Source of the DNA: JBDUDK01 sp040002995
GTDB taxonomy: Bacteria > Actinomycetota > Acidimicrobiia > Acidimicrobiales > Ilumatobacteraceae
NCBI GenBank assembly: GCA_040002995.1
Contig: JBDUDK010000075.1
Coordinates: 29,646 to 93,645 of the forward strand
Length of the DNA: 64,000 bases
Reading direction: 5' to 3'
Each line of letters begins with the position of its first letter. The first letter of the stretch is position 1. The notes beneath the pieces were generated by a model. The model did no database searches and was not told the origin of the DNA. It worked only from the letters and a program-made list of their open reading frames with translations. The position numbers were made by a program, and so were the translations under genes. Shown piece after piece: positions 26,454-35,084 of this stretch.

Positions 26454-27496
26454 CAGCTGATGGCCACTCGTGGAAGCTGGGCCGCAAACCTCCACGCGGC
26501 GTCAGCATCGGCATCGGTGAGATCACGCACATCGGCGAGGCCGACGTCGAGATCCTCGGCGCGTGCGTAGCCCCGCAGACTGACGAAGATGGGGCCGAAG
26601 ACGTCGATTCCGATGTCGAGGTCGAGCGGGTGGGCTCGGGTCCCGCACCGCCCGACGACGTCGAGGACCCAGCCTGGGTCGTTGTCCTGGGCGTGCGCGA
26701 CGGCGGCAACGGCGAAGGCGACGAGTTCGCCGTGGATATGCCGTGCGCCGGTGGCGTGCTCGTAGGCGTAGGCCACGAAGTGCTCACTGCCTTCCTCGAA
26801 GCGGCTGTGACCGGCGGCCGCGCCCGCAGCGCCGACACGGGCGTACGCGTCGGCGAGCCACCGGACGGCGGCGGGCGTGACAGCGCGCACGTCCGCGGCG
26901 GCGGCATCGAGTTCGGCCAGGAGGCTAGCGGCGAGATGGGCGAGGTCGGCGCGCCACGCGGGTCCCTTCCCGACGGCGGCGGCGGCGCGCCAGTCCCACA
27001 GCGCGCTGTGGCACGACAGGATGTCGCCGATCCCGGCGCGGTTGAGGTGCGGCGGCGCCGACCGGATAAGTCCTATGTCGAGCACCACTATGCGGGGCTC
27101 CATGTGCCCGACGTATCGCACTCGCCCGTCGACTCGGACGCCGACGGCGTCGGTGAACCCGGCGTCCACCGAGGTGATCGTCGGGATCTGGATCAGTGGT
27201 CGGCTGGTGGACCACGCCAGGTATTTAGCGGTGTCGAGGGCGGTGCCCCCACCTACGCCCACGACGACCCGCCCGTTGTCCGGCACGGCCGCGAGTGCTT
27301 GCAGATGCGCGAGCTCCATCGATCCAGCAAGTATCAGTTTCGCCGGCAGCCGTGGGAGGCGATCGGCGATCGCGGACCACGGGGGATCGTTGGCGACCAC
27401 TAGAGCAGGCTCGTCGAGGTCGCCTAAGACCTCGAGCGCAGCAGCCTCCACGATGGGGAACGGTCGACCGATCACTACCGCCGGTTCGGCGGTCAT
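26453..27496 (-). CDS. Glycerol-1-phosphate dehydrogenase-like iron-ADH family enzyme (first paralog)
   Basis: This 347-residue member of the iron-ADH/dehydroquinate-synthase superfamily is closest in motif to G1P dehydrogenases (AraM/EgsA). It has NAD-binding GVGGGTALDTAK near residue 85, and metal ligands in GIGDILSCHSALWDW (Asp), FEEGSEHFVAYAYE (His) and HIHGELVAFAV (His). It overlaps the aminotransferase stop (ATGA) and the dehydrogenase start (TGATG). A paralog sharing most of these motifs is at 34077-35084 in the divergent unit. True glycerol-1-phosphate activity is unlikely to be the role here; a keto-sugar or cyclitol substrate fits the context. Confidence 0.88.
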   Translation of the reverse strand: MTAEPAVVIGRPFPIVEAAALEVLGDLDEPALVVANDPPWSAIADRLPRLPAKLILAGSMELAHLQALAAVPDNGRVVVGVGGGTALDTAKYLAWSTSRPLIQIPTITSVDAGFTDAVGVRVDGRVRYVGHMEPRIVVLDIGLIRSAPPHLNRAGIGDILSCHSALWDWRAAAAVGKGPAWRADLAHLAASLLAELDAAAADVRAVTPAAVRWLADAYARVGAAGAAAGHSRFEEGSEHFVAYAYEHATGARHIHGELVAFAVAAVAHAQDNDPGWVLDVVGRCGTRAHPLDLDIGIDVFGPIFVSLRGYARAEDLDVGLADVRDLTDADADAAWRFAAQLPRVAIS

Positions 27497-28716
27497 GTGC
27501 GTAACTCGTGGGCGTGAGCCTTTACTTTGGCTAGCGCTGCAACCACAGTGTCACAGTCGGCGGCGGTTCCCATGAGGACAGCGGTCTTGAACCAGAGAGT
27601 GTCCGACGCCAGCCGGTCGGTGACGGGACAATCGACGTTGGCATAGTCGGGCATGCCGTCGCGATCTTTGTAGCGGGGAGCGAAGCCGTCTGGGTCGCGG
27701 AAGCAGTCGACCCTGTGGATGGGGGGGTAGGACATGGTCAACGGGATGCCCTCGGCTTCGAGCGCCAGCCGTATTTGTTCGCGCGAAACGCCGAACATCT
27801 CGGGATCGATGCGCACCACGTAGCAGTAGTTGCCCTGACTTGTGCAACGAGGGTCGCGCGTCTGGGGATGGACTCCAGGGATTTCAGCCAGGGCCGCGTT
27901 GAGGTGGTCGGCGTTGATGGCCCGCCGAGCCTGTTGGGCGGGGAAGCGCTGGAGCTGGGCGAGAAGTACAGCGCCCTGCCACTCCGTCATCCGGTAGTTG
28001 CCGCCGAGCGTGTAATGCGCATAGAACCATTCGCCGGGTCGACGGCCACAGTCGCTGAAGGACCGGACGGCGACAGCCACCTCGGGGCGAGCCGAAACGA
28101 CGACTCCGCCTTCACCGCCGGTCATTAACTTGGACGCTTGAAAGGAAAAGGCGCCTGCGTCGCCGAGCGTGCCCACGGGGCGATCCCGCCAGGTGGACCC
28201 GTGCGCGTGAGCGCAATCCTCGATGAGGGCCAGGTGGTGGCGGGCACACAACTCGGCGAGCCGGTCCATGTTCGCGGGGTGGCCGGCGACGTGGACGGCG
28301 ATGATCGCTGCGGTGCGCGGCCCGATAGCCGCGGCGGCGAGGTCCGCGTCGAGGCATCCGGTGCTTAGTTCCACGTCGACGAGTACGGGGACCGCGTTCA
28401 CCATGAGCACCGCGGTTGCGGTGGCGACGAATGACCAGTCGGGCACGATGACTTCGTCGCCTTCGCCCACGCCGAGAGCGAGCAACGCCATCTCGAGGGC
28501 GTGCGTGCCGTTGGTGACGGCAACGCCGGGCGGCGTCCCGAAGGTGTCGCCCCACGCCGTTTCGAAGGCTCGCACCTTGGTACCTTGGCTCGCCCACCAC
28601 TCGCCACTGTCGAGCACCTCGAGCAGCAGCTCGCGTTCATTGCCGTCGTGGACCGGCCAAGCCGGAAAGGGCGTGGTTCGTACCGGTACGCCACCGGCGG
28701 CGGCCAGCTCAGGCAT
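27493..28716 (-). CDS. DegT/DnrJ/EryC1 PLP aminotransferase, StsC-like
   Basis: This 407-residue fold type I aminotransferase has the PLP lysine in FSFQASKLMTGGEGG (about K195), the PLP-ring Asp in LIEDCAHAHGSTW and the early TNGTHALEMALLALG. WPVHDGNERELLLEVLDSGE and WWASQGTKV near the N-terminus, together with the AHAHG form, resemble the L-glutamine:scyllo-inosose aminotransferase group (StsC, BtrS, RbmB) as I remember it. That points to amino transfer on a cyclitol or sugar ketone. In a catabolic operon with an importer it may run in the deaminating direction. The family is certain; the substrate group is an inference. Confidence 0.9.
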   Translation of the reverse strand: MPELAAAGGVPVRTTPFPAWPVHDGNERELLLEVLDSGEWWASQGTKVRAFETAWGDTFGTPPGVAVTNGTHALEMALLALGVGEGDEVIVPDWSFVATATAVLMVNAVPVLVDVELSTGCLDADLAAAAIGPRTAAIIAVHVAGHPANMDRLAELCARHHLALIEDCAHAHGSTWRDRPVGTLGDAGAFSFQASKLMTGGEGGVVVSARPEVAVAVRSFSDCGRRPGEWFYAHYTLGGNYRMTEWQGAVLLAQLQRFPAQQARRAINADHLNAALAEIPGVHPQTRDPRCTSQGNYCYVVRIDPEMFGVSREQIRLALEAEGIPLTMSYPPIHRVDCFRDPDGFAPRYKDRDGMPDYANVDCPVTDRLASDTLWFKTAVLMGTAADCDTVVAALAKVKAHAHELRT

Positions 28717-28743
28717 ATCGATCGCCCAAGGAGTCGGGTCTGG

Positions 28744-29943
28744 TCATGATATTGCACTCCCATCGAAGAGCGCGGCGCGGGCGTGCCGGCGGGCCAAAGT
28801 GATGGCGCCAACGACGCCGCCGCGGGTGCCCAGGGCGCTGGCGGTCACTTCGATCGGGAACGGCGCGATGCGCTCGACGGCCGCGCGCACGGGTGCGAGC
28901 AGGTGGGGGTTCGTGCCGACGCCACCACAGAGCACGACCAGCTCGGGGTCGATGATGGCCGCCACCGACAGGATGGCCCACGCCAGAAGGCGGGCTTCGT
29001 CGGCCACGATCATCGTGGCGATCTCATCGCCGGTCGCGGCGGCCGCGAAGATGTCCTCCACCGTGCTATCCACCTCAAGCAGGCTTGAGGGGCGACCGTC
29101 GAGTGCGTGGCGTAGCGCGGCCGTGATCGCCGGGCCAGAGGCCGCCGTCTCGAGCGCGCCGCGACGTCGCGACTCGACGAGGGCGGGATCGGCCCCCAAC
29201 GGGAGAAAGCCGATTTCCCCGGCTGCGCCGTGGCGGCCGCGGAATAGTTCGCCGTTGACGACCAGACCGAGACCGACCCCTGTCCCAACGGCCAGAGCGG
29301 CAAACGTCTGGCAATGAGTAGCGACACCACTTGCGTGCTCGGCGAGGGCGGCCAGGTTCACGTCGTTTTCGACGATGACTGGTGTCCGCAGCGCCCGCTT
29401 GAGCTCTTGGCCGAGGCGCACCTCACCGAGGCCGGCAACATTCTCGGCGAGGGCCAGTCGGCCGCCGGGCTGTACGACGCCCGGCGAGCCGACAGCCACC
29501 GCGCGAACCTTGCGCCACGGCACGCCCGCCCGCAGGGTGAGTCCTTTGGCGATCGTGGCCAGCTGGCCCACAACCGCGGCTCCCGGCCCGTGACGACTGG
29601 TGACCATTGTTTCTTCGGCGAGGACGTCGCCGTTCAGATCAGCTAAGGCAGCGCGAACCTTCGAGCCTCCCAAATCGATGCCGACGACGAGGCCGGCTTG
29701 AGGGTCTGGTTCGAACATCACAGGGCTGCGGCCTGGGCTGCCGTTGCGTTGCGCCGCCCCGGCTCGGATGAGACCAGCCTCCTCGAGCGCAGTCACCAAG
29801 CCCAACACGGTGGGTTTGGATAAACCGGTCAGTTCGGCCAGGCGGTGACGGGTGATCGGACCGTGAAGCGACATCGCGCGAAGTACGGCTTGCTCGTTGG
29901 CCCGACGGACCAGGGCGTGGCGGTCGAGACCGGGCAGGCTCAT
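28744..29943 (-). CDS. ROK-family transcriptional regulator
   Basis: The 399-residue protein has an N-terminal winged HTH (residues about 15-70, ITRHRLAELTGLSKPTV) and a ROK sugar-kinase-like domain with VVGIDLGGSKVRAALADL and VENDVNLAALAEH. The usual ROK zinc motif with its cysteines is missing; the region reads ESRRRGALETAASGPAI with no Cys. The active-site Asp of IVENDVN is kept. It is most likely a NagC/XylR-type repressor of its own operon and of the divergent PIG-L unit, sensing a sugar or sugar phosphate. It lies between the permease and aminotransferase genes. Confidence 0.9.
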   Translation of the reverse strand: MSLPGLDRHALVRRANEQAVLRAMSLHGPITRHRLAELTGLSKPTVLGLVTALEEAGLIRAGAAQRNGSPGRSPVMFEPDPQAGLVVGIDLGGSKVRAALADLNGDVLAEETMVTSRHGPGAAVVGQLATIAKGLTLRAGVPWRKVRAVAVGSPGVVQPGGRLALAENVAGLGEVRLGQELKRALRTPVIVENDVNLAALAEHASGVATHCQTFAALAVGTGVGLGLVVNGELFRGRHGAAGEIGFLPLGADPALVESRRRGALETAASGPAITAALRHALDGRPSSLLEVDSTVEDIFAAAATGDEIATMIVADEARLLAWAILSVAAIIDPELVVLCGGVGTNPHLLAPVRAAVERIAPFPIEVTASALGTRGGVVGAITLARRHARAALFDGSAIS

Positions 29944-29947
29944 CCGA

Positions 29948-30787
29948 TCATTCCTTGACCGCTCCCGAGCTGAGACCGCTCACGAGCTGACGCTGGATCA
30001 GCACTGTTAGCAATGCGATGGGCACGATGGCCAACGAGCTGGCAGCCGCCATGGGCCCCCAGTCGAGCGTCCGGTTCGAGATGAACCCGCTGATGTAGAC
30101 GGGCAACGTCTCGGCGTTGTTGCCCGCAAGGATCACCGGAAGAAGGAACTCGTTCCAATTCAATAGCGCAACGAAGATCATCGTGGCCGCTATTCCCGGC
30201 AAGGCGAGCGGGGCGATCACGAAGACAAACAGATGGAACCTGCCCGCGCCGTCGGTTCGCGCGCATTCCTCGACCTCGATAGGGATCTGCTCCAGAAACG
30301 ATGTCATGAGCCAAATCGAAAACGGCAGGTTGACCGTGGCGTAGATCACCACCATCGTCGGGCGCGAGTCGTAGAGACCAAACCGGGTGACGAGCTGATA
30401 GATGGGCACGATGAGCACGATGCCCGGCATGGCCCGGACCAGCACGAGAGTGGCTTCGAGAGGACGGCGTCCGTGGAACCGACGATGGCGGGCGAGGGCG
30501 TATGCGGCTACACCGCCGACCACGACACACAGCACCGTGGATGCCAAGGTGATAACGACGGTGTTGACGTAGACGCGTAGGAACTGGGGCCTGCCGAACA
30601 GGTCTCGATAGTTCTTCCAGGTGGCGGCGAAGTTGAAGAATTTAGGCGGGTTCGCGTAAGAGTCGACGCGGTCCTTCACGCTCGTTGACACGGTCCAGAA
30701 CAAGGGGAACAACGCGGTCAGGGCGGCGATGATGAGCACGGCGTAAGCGGCTACGCGCCCTGCCCGGCTCCCGCGGGCGGCGCTCAC
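29948..30787 (-). CDS. Carbohydrate ABC transporter permease (MalG type)
   Basis: This 279-residue inner-membrane subunit has about six hydrophobic helices. It starts at GTG 30785-30787, which overlaps the stop of the other permease (GTGA); a frame open to 31162 has no coding character upstream. The EAA loop that contacts the ATPase is ARTDGAGRFHLFVFVIAPLA, and the N-terminal cytoplasmic leader SAARGSRAGRVAAYAV is short, as in CUT1 MalG subunits. It ends four bases before the ROK gene. Confidence 0.92.
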   Translation of the reverse strand: MSAARGSRAGRVAAYAVLIIAALTALFPLFWTVSTSVKDRVDSYANPPKFFNFAATWKNYRDLFGRPQFLRVYVNTVVITLASTVLCVVVGGVAAYALARHRRFHGRRPLEATLVLVRAMPGIVLIVPIYQLVTRFGLYDSRPTMVVIYATVNLPFSIWLMTSFLEQIPIEVEECARTDGAGRFHLFVFVIAPLALPGIAATMIFVALLNWNEFLLPVILAGNNAETLPVYISGFISNRTLDWGPMAAASSLAIVPIALLTVLIQRQLVSGLSSGAVKE

Positions 30788-31746
30788 TTGTTGGCTCGTA
30801 CAGCGCGGGTCCACAGCAGGTAGACGGGAATCGTGAATACGGCGAGCACCACGCCGATGGCTGCCGCCCGGGAGATCTGCAAGAAGTTGAACCCGGTGTT
30901 GTAGTCGAGCAACCCCACCGTTTGCGTCGCGGTGCCCGGGCCACCGCGGGTGAGAATGAAGATGATGTCGAACAGTTTGGCCGCGTCGATGACACGGATC
31001 ATCAAGATCACATAGAGCACGGGACGCAGCATCGGAAAGGTGACGAACCAGAACGTCTGCCATGCCGACCCGCCGTCGACGCGGGCCGCTTCCATCGGAC
31101 TCTCGGGGAGCCCGGCCAGACCGGCGAGAGTTAGGAGCATGACGAAGGGAATGGCCTGCCACGAGTCGACAAGGACGATGGCTACTACAGCGCTGTGTTG
31201 GTCGCCGAGCCAGTCGACGTGGCCTAGACCCACGGTCTGCAGAAGCCAGTTCATGACGCCGAGGTCCGAATCAAGCATGAACCGCCACATGATTCCCACC
31301 GCGACCGGTGTGAGCAGCATCGGGATCAGCAGCGCCGAGCGGAAGAATCGGGTGCCGCGCAGGTTGCGGTGCAGCAAGAGAGCGAGACCGATTCCGGCCG
31401 GCAGTTGGATGGCGAGGCCCATCAACGCGATGACGGCCGTGGTCTTGACCGCATCGTAGAAGGTGCTGGTAAAGACATCGCGACGGAAGTTGCTAAAGCC
31501 CACAAAGCGTCCACGGGCGAACGAGCCGATCGCCTCGTTGCGAAAGGAGAGGTAGACGCCCACGGCGATGGGCACCGCGAACAACGTCAGGAGCAGGACC
31601 CAAGCGGGGAGGGTGAGGACGGCGGCGCCAAGTCGACGCCGCCGAGCCGACCATCCCGGTCGCCTGGAGCGGGTGGCACGCTCGGGCCGCCCGGCCGGGA
31701 TGGCAGCACTGCCCGGTTCAGGCAGGGTCCCGGCCGGAGCGGTCAT
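30784..31746 (-). CDS. Carbohydrate ABC transporter permease (MalF type)
   Basis: This 320-residue inner-membrane protein has a basic, proline-rich N-terminal tail, then about six helices starting with LTLPAWVLLLTLFAVPIAV. The EAA loop is MEAARVDGGSAWQTFWFVTF. Also typical of CUT1 permeases are FRSALLIPMLLTPVAVGIMW and FDIIFILTRGGPGTAT. It overlaps the binding-protein stop (TGATG) and the next permease (GTGA). It forms the transmembrane heterodimer with the MalG-type subunit. Confidence 0.92.
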   Translation of the reverse strand: MTAPAGTLPEPGSAAIPAGRPERATRSRRPGWSARRRRLGAAVLTLPAWVLLLTLFAVPIAVGVYLSFRNEAIGSFARGRFVGFSNFRRDVFTSTFYDAVKTTAVIALMGLAIQLPAGIGLALLLHRNLRGTRFFRSALLIPMLLTPVAVGIMWRFMLDSDLGVMNWLLQTVGLGHVDWLGDQHSAVVAIVLVDSWQAIPFVMLLTLAGLAGLPESPMEAARVDGGSAWQTFWFVTFPMLRPVLYVILMIRVIDAAKLFDIIFILTRGGPGTATQTVGLLDYNTGFNFLQISRAAAIGVVLAVFTIPVYLLWTRAVRANK

Positions 31747-33080
31747 CAGCCTTTTTCGCCGGCCAGGATCGGCCCGAGCGCCTTCTCAAGGCCGTCGAGC
31801 CCCGACTTCACGTCGGACTTCCCAGTGAAGATGTTGGTGATGGTGTCCTGGATGGCCTTGTCCATTTCCGGCCACACCTTCAGTTGCGGGTAGCGCTCGA
31901 TCCGGCTCGTGGAAGGAATGTTCAACAGTTTGAGATAGGGCTCCTTAGCCACAAGATCCGCGTTGGACGTAATCGACTCACGCCCGATAGCCGCGGCCCC
32001 CGCATTGAGGAAGTTGATGGCATTGGCCTTGCCGAGAACGAACTCGAGAAACTTCCACGCTGCGTCCTTGTTCTTGGAGTCGGCCGGGATGCCGATATTC
32101 CAGCCGGCGAGGTGGGTGATGTCGGCGGTGCCCATCGGCATCTTCGCCGTGCCGATCTTGCCGACGTACTTGTTCGTCTTGGGGTCCTGCATAAACCCGT
32201 AGTACCCCGAGTACTGGATCATGGCGCCGATGTCCTGGGAGATGAACTTGCCGGTCACCCCATCGCCGTCGACACTCAGCGCGCCCTCGGGGGCGAGAGG
32301 AAGCAGACTCTTCATGTACTCGGTGGCTTTGACGGCCTCGGGGGTATTGACCGTCGGCTGCAAATTGTCGTCGTAGAGCTTGCCGCCGAAGCTCCACACC
32401 AGGGTCATCCACCACCACGTGGCCGCCGGGCCGAAGTCAATGAGCGCGCCATCACCCTTACCTGCCGCCTTGACCTTCTCCGCGTTCGATTTGAACTCGT
32501 CCCATGTTGTCGCCGGCTTGAGACCGAGCGCATCGTAGATATCTGTGCGGTACCACTGGATCATCGGCTCCGTCGACAACGTGAGTCCGAGGGTTGACCC
32601 GCCGTACTTGCCGTAGTCCTGTTGACCCTGAGAAAAGTCGGCAATGTCATAAGCACTGCTCTTCGCCAAATAGTCGTCGAGAGGGGTCATCACCTTGGCG
32701 GCGCCGAAGGCAGCTAGGAACGTGTTGTCGAACTGGGCCACGTCGTACGCGCCCTTCTTTTGTTGATAGCTCAGCAGCTCCTTCTGGTGCGCTTCGCCGT
32801 AGGGCGTCTCGGTGAAGTTCACCTTTATTCCGGTCTGCTTCGTGAACTCGGGAATGAACGACTGGATCGCCGTGCTCGAAGGACTAGGGATGAGAAAAAC
32901 ATTGATCTCACCGCTGGGCGGCGCCGTGGAGCCGACGCCAGCGACAGACGTGTTGGAGCCGGCGACAGTCGTGCCACTCGAACTTTTCGAACTGCTGCCG
33001 CAAGCGGCGGCCACCACGCTCACCGCAAGAATCACGCTTGCCGCCACGAGCCGACGGCGTCGCCCAGATGTCGCTCCCAT
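31746..33080 (-). CDS. Carbohydrate ABC transporter substrate-binding lipoprotein
   Basis: A lipoprotein of 444 residues: signal peptide with lipobox VVAAACGSSS, then a Ser/Thr-rich spacer and a type 2 solute-binding fold (SBP_bac_1). Recognisable segments are FTKQTGIKVNFTETPYGEAH, PMIQWYRTDIYDALGLKP and GWNIGIPADSKNKDAAWKF. Several aromatic residues (TWWWMTLVW, YSGYYGF) probably stack on sugar rings. ATG at 33078-33080 has GGGAGG five bases upstream and is preferred to 33092. It is the first gene of the nine-gene operon and faces the PIG-L gene across a 140-bp region. Confidence 0.93.
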   Translation of the reverse strand: MGATSGRRRRLVAASVILAVSVVAAACGSSSKSSSGTTVAGSNTSVAGVGSTAPPSGEINVFLIPSPSSTAIQSFIPEFTKQTGIKVNFTETPYGEAHQKELLSYQQKKGAYDVAQFDNTFLAAFGAAKVMTPLDDYLAKSSAYDIADFSQGQQDYGKYGGSTLGLTLSTEPMIQWYRTDIYDALGLKPATTWDEFKSNAEKVKAAGKGDGALIDFGPAATWWWMTLVWSFGGKLYDDNLQPTVNTPEAVKATEYMKSLLPLAPEGALSVDGDGVTGKFISQDIGAMIQYSGYYGFMQDPKTNKYVGKIGTAKMPMGTADITHLAGWNIGIPADSKNKDAAWKFLEFVLGKANAINFLNAGAAAIGRESITSNADLVAKEPYLKLLNIPSTSRIERYPQLKVWPEMDKAIQDTITNIFTGKSDVKSGLDGLEKALGPILAGEKG

Positions 33081-33092
33081 AGTGCCTCCCAA

Positions 33093-33219
33093 TCTCCGGG
33101 CGGCCTGCCCCCGCAGGATCCACCACCCCTATTCGCAGGGACATAACAAGTACAAGCGGATCCCAACGAATAAGTCAATAGTATTTACCGAATAGCACGC
33201 AGAGGGTTATCGTGCCCCG
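33093..33219. promoter_or_regulatory. Divergent control region between importer operon and deacetylase unit
   Basis: An A+T-rich patch (33160-33200) stands out in a GC-rich setting. On the minus strand TTGACT (about 33171-33176) is followed at 18 bases by TGTACT, a plausible promoter for the importer operon. CGAATA occurs twice in the same direction (33167-33172 and 33189-33194), 22 bp or two helical turns apart, and TATT-TACCG-AATA (33182-33194) is a short inverted repeat. These are candidate ROK-regulator sites; binding is inferred. Confidence 0.5.
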
Positions 33220-34080
33220 ATGGCTCACGTCCGCGACATCGAGCCCGGTGCCCAACGAGTAGTGCTCATCGTGGTCGCTCACGCCGACGATCCCACGCTC
33301 TTCGTTGGTGGAACCATCGCCCGGTGGGCCGACGCTGGGTGGCGGGTCGTCGTGGTGCGGGCGACCGATGACCGGTGGGACTCCGTCGGGCTGTCGGAAA
33401 CTGAGACGATCGAACGCAGCGCGCTCGAGTTGCAACAAGCCGCCCACGTGCTGCGCATCCACCGCATCGTCGATCTGGGCATGGCCACCGACTCACTCGG
33501 CGACGCGAGCGAAGTCGCCCTGCGCGAGCAGATCATCAGGGAGATCCGACGGTGGAAGCCGTACGCCTTGGTCACGTTTGACCCGTACGCCATGTACGGC
33601 GAAGACAATCAGGACCATGTCCTTGTTGCAGCAGCAACCGACGAAGCGTTCTGGACTAGCCAGTTTGACAAACATCACCCCGAGCAAACCGCCCAGGGCC
33701 TCGCGCCGCACGGCTGCTTCGAACGGTGGTATTTCGGACGCCGCGTTATCGACGTCACCGACGTCGTCGATACCACCGACACCTTGGAACGCAAAGTGGA
33801 CGCGGCTTTGTGTCACGACGCCGCGCTGCGAAACCTCGTCCACCAGCTTCGCCTACAAGCCCACACCGGAGGCTGGCAAATCCCCGCACTGGACACCGCC
33901 CTCGATGGCGACCTCCGCCCCGTCGTCGAGCCCCTCATCCGAGGCGCCGCCCAACGCACCGGAGCCCGATATGGACTCAACGCTGCCGAAGAGTTCCGAA
34001 TCGTACGCTTCGGTGGACTCGCGGACTTCCTCACGGAGCACGGACAGCCCCTCGACCGCTTCCCCGATTCGCCCACATGA
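33220..34080 (+). CDS. PIG-L (LmbE-like) family deacetylase
   Basis: This 286-residue protein has the zinc-site motif AHADDPTLFVGGTIA near residue 20, the family form being AHPDDE, so the Pro and the catalytic-loop Glu are changed while His-Asp-Asp remain. The later ligand region is DPYAMYGEDNQDHVLVA. Family members remove N-acetyl groups from GlcNAc conjugates (MshB, BtrD, PIG-L). Divergent to the importer operon and coupled by ATGA to the second G1PDH-like gene, it fits removal of an acyl group from the imported amino compound. The E-to-P change near the active site could alter activity or substrate. Confidence 0.88.
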   Translation: MAHVRDIEPGAQRVVLIVVAHADDPTLFVGGTIARWADAGWRVVVVRATDDRWDSVGLSETETIERSALELQQAAHVLRIHRIVDLGMATDSLGDASEVALREQIIREIRRWKPYALVTFDPYAMYGEDNQDHVLVAAATDEAFWTSQFDKHHPEQTAQGLAPHGCFERWYFGRRVIDVTDVVDTTDTLERKVDAALCHDAALRNLVHQLRLQAHTGGWQIPALDTALDGDLRPVVEPLIRGAAQRTGARYGLNAAEEFRIVRFGGLADFLTEHGQPLDRFPDSPT

Positions 34081-35084
34081 TCGACGCGAATGGCTTCCCC
34101 ACGGTCTACGGCCGCGGCCTGCTCGCTGCGCTCGTCGCCGACGTCGACCGCTATGTAGTGGTCACTCAACCCGAACCGTGGGCGGTCATGCAGCCGACCC
34201 TCGACCACCCTCCCGCCGCCGTGATCCAAGCCGGTGACCTGCGGCCCGCACACCTCGATGACCTGGCCAGCAACCTGCCCGACGTCGATCTGATCGTCGG
34301 CGTCGGCGGCGGCTCCGCAATGGACACCGCCAAGTGGGTGCACTGGCGACGCCAGCTCCCGCTGGTCCAAGTGCCGAGCCTGCCTTCGGTCAACGCCTGC
34401 TTCACTCGCATGACCGCGCTCCGCATCGCTGGCGGCGTGCGTTACGAAGGCGATGCGATACCCGAACAAGTGCTCGTCGACTTCGACCTCATGTCCGCCG
34501 CCCCACCCTCCCTTGTCCGGGGGGGAATCGGCGACGTGCTCTCCTGCCACACCGCTCGCTTCGACTGGCACCTCGCCGTCAACAACAACTACGAGCCTGC
34601 CTGGGACGAGGAGGCCGCCACCATGTCGCTCCGCTATCTCGACGAGCTCGAGTCCCTCGCACCATCGCTTGCTGCCGGAACCGACGACGGTATCCGCGCG
34701 CTGATGGAACTTCACCGCGACATTGGGTGGCGTTGCCATGAGCTCGGCCACGCCCGCTTCGAAGAAGGAAGCGAACACTTCTTCGCCTACGCCTTCGAGG
34801 AAGTCACCGGCCGCACCATCATGCACGGAGAGCTCGTCACCGTCGGCGTGCTGATCATGAGCACCCTCCAAGGCAACCGACCTGAACGGCCGCGCTCTAT
34901 CGCCGACCGAGTAGCCATGCGCACCGACCTCAACCAACTTGGAATCTCCTGGGACGAAATCGCCACCGCACTGCGCCGACTTCCCTCCTTCGTCACCGAA
35001 CAACAGCTCTGGTACTCGATCATCGACGAACTCGTCATCGACGAGCGCGCGCTAGCCGCTGCCCGTGCCGCCCTGGACCAATGA
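34077..35084 (+). CDS. Glycerol-1-phosphate dehydrogenase-like iron-ADH family enzyme (second paralog)
   Basis: A 335-residue paralog of the protein at 26453-27496. They share GVGGGSAMDTAK, GIGDVLSCHTARFDW, HARFEEGSEHFFAYAFEE and IMHGELVTVGV, so NAD site and all three metal ligands are kept. The start ATG overlaps the PIG-L stop (ATGA). Two related dehydrogenases in one locus, one per divergent unit, suggest two successive steps on related intermediates or two stereo-specificities. The C-terminal 40 residues have no obvious motif. Confidence 0.88.
   Translation: MIDANGFPTVYGRGLLAALVADVDRYVVVTQPEPWAVMQPTLDHPPAAVIQAGDLRPAHLDDLASNLPDVDLIVGVGGGSAMDTAKWVHWRRQLPLVQVPSLPSVNACFTRMTALRIAGGVRYEGDAIPEQVLVDFDLMSAAPPSLVRGGIGDVLSCHTARFDWHLAVNNNYEPAWDEEAATMSLRYLDELESLAPSLAAGTDDGIRALMELHRDIGWRCHELGHARFEEGSEHFFAYAFEEVTGRTIMHGELVTVGVLIMSTLQGNRPERPRSIADRVAMRTDLNQLGISWDEIATALRRLPSFVTEQQLWYSIIDELVIDERALAAARAALDQ

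Noticed and set aside
29948..31162. Extended 404-residue version of the MalG-type permease
   Set aside because: The first 125 residues are the antisense-style composition of the overlapping MalF-type gene; GTG 30787 gives the normal length and a GTGA overlap.
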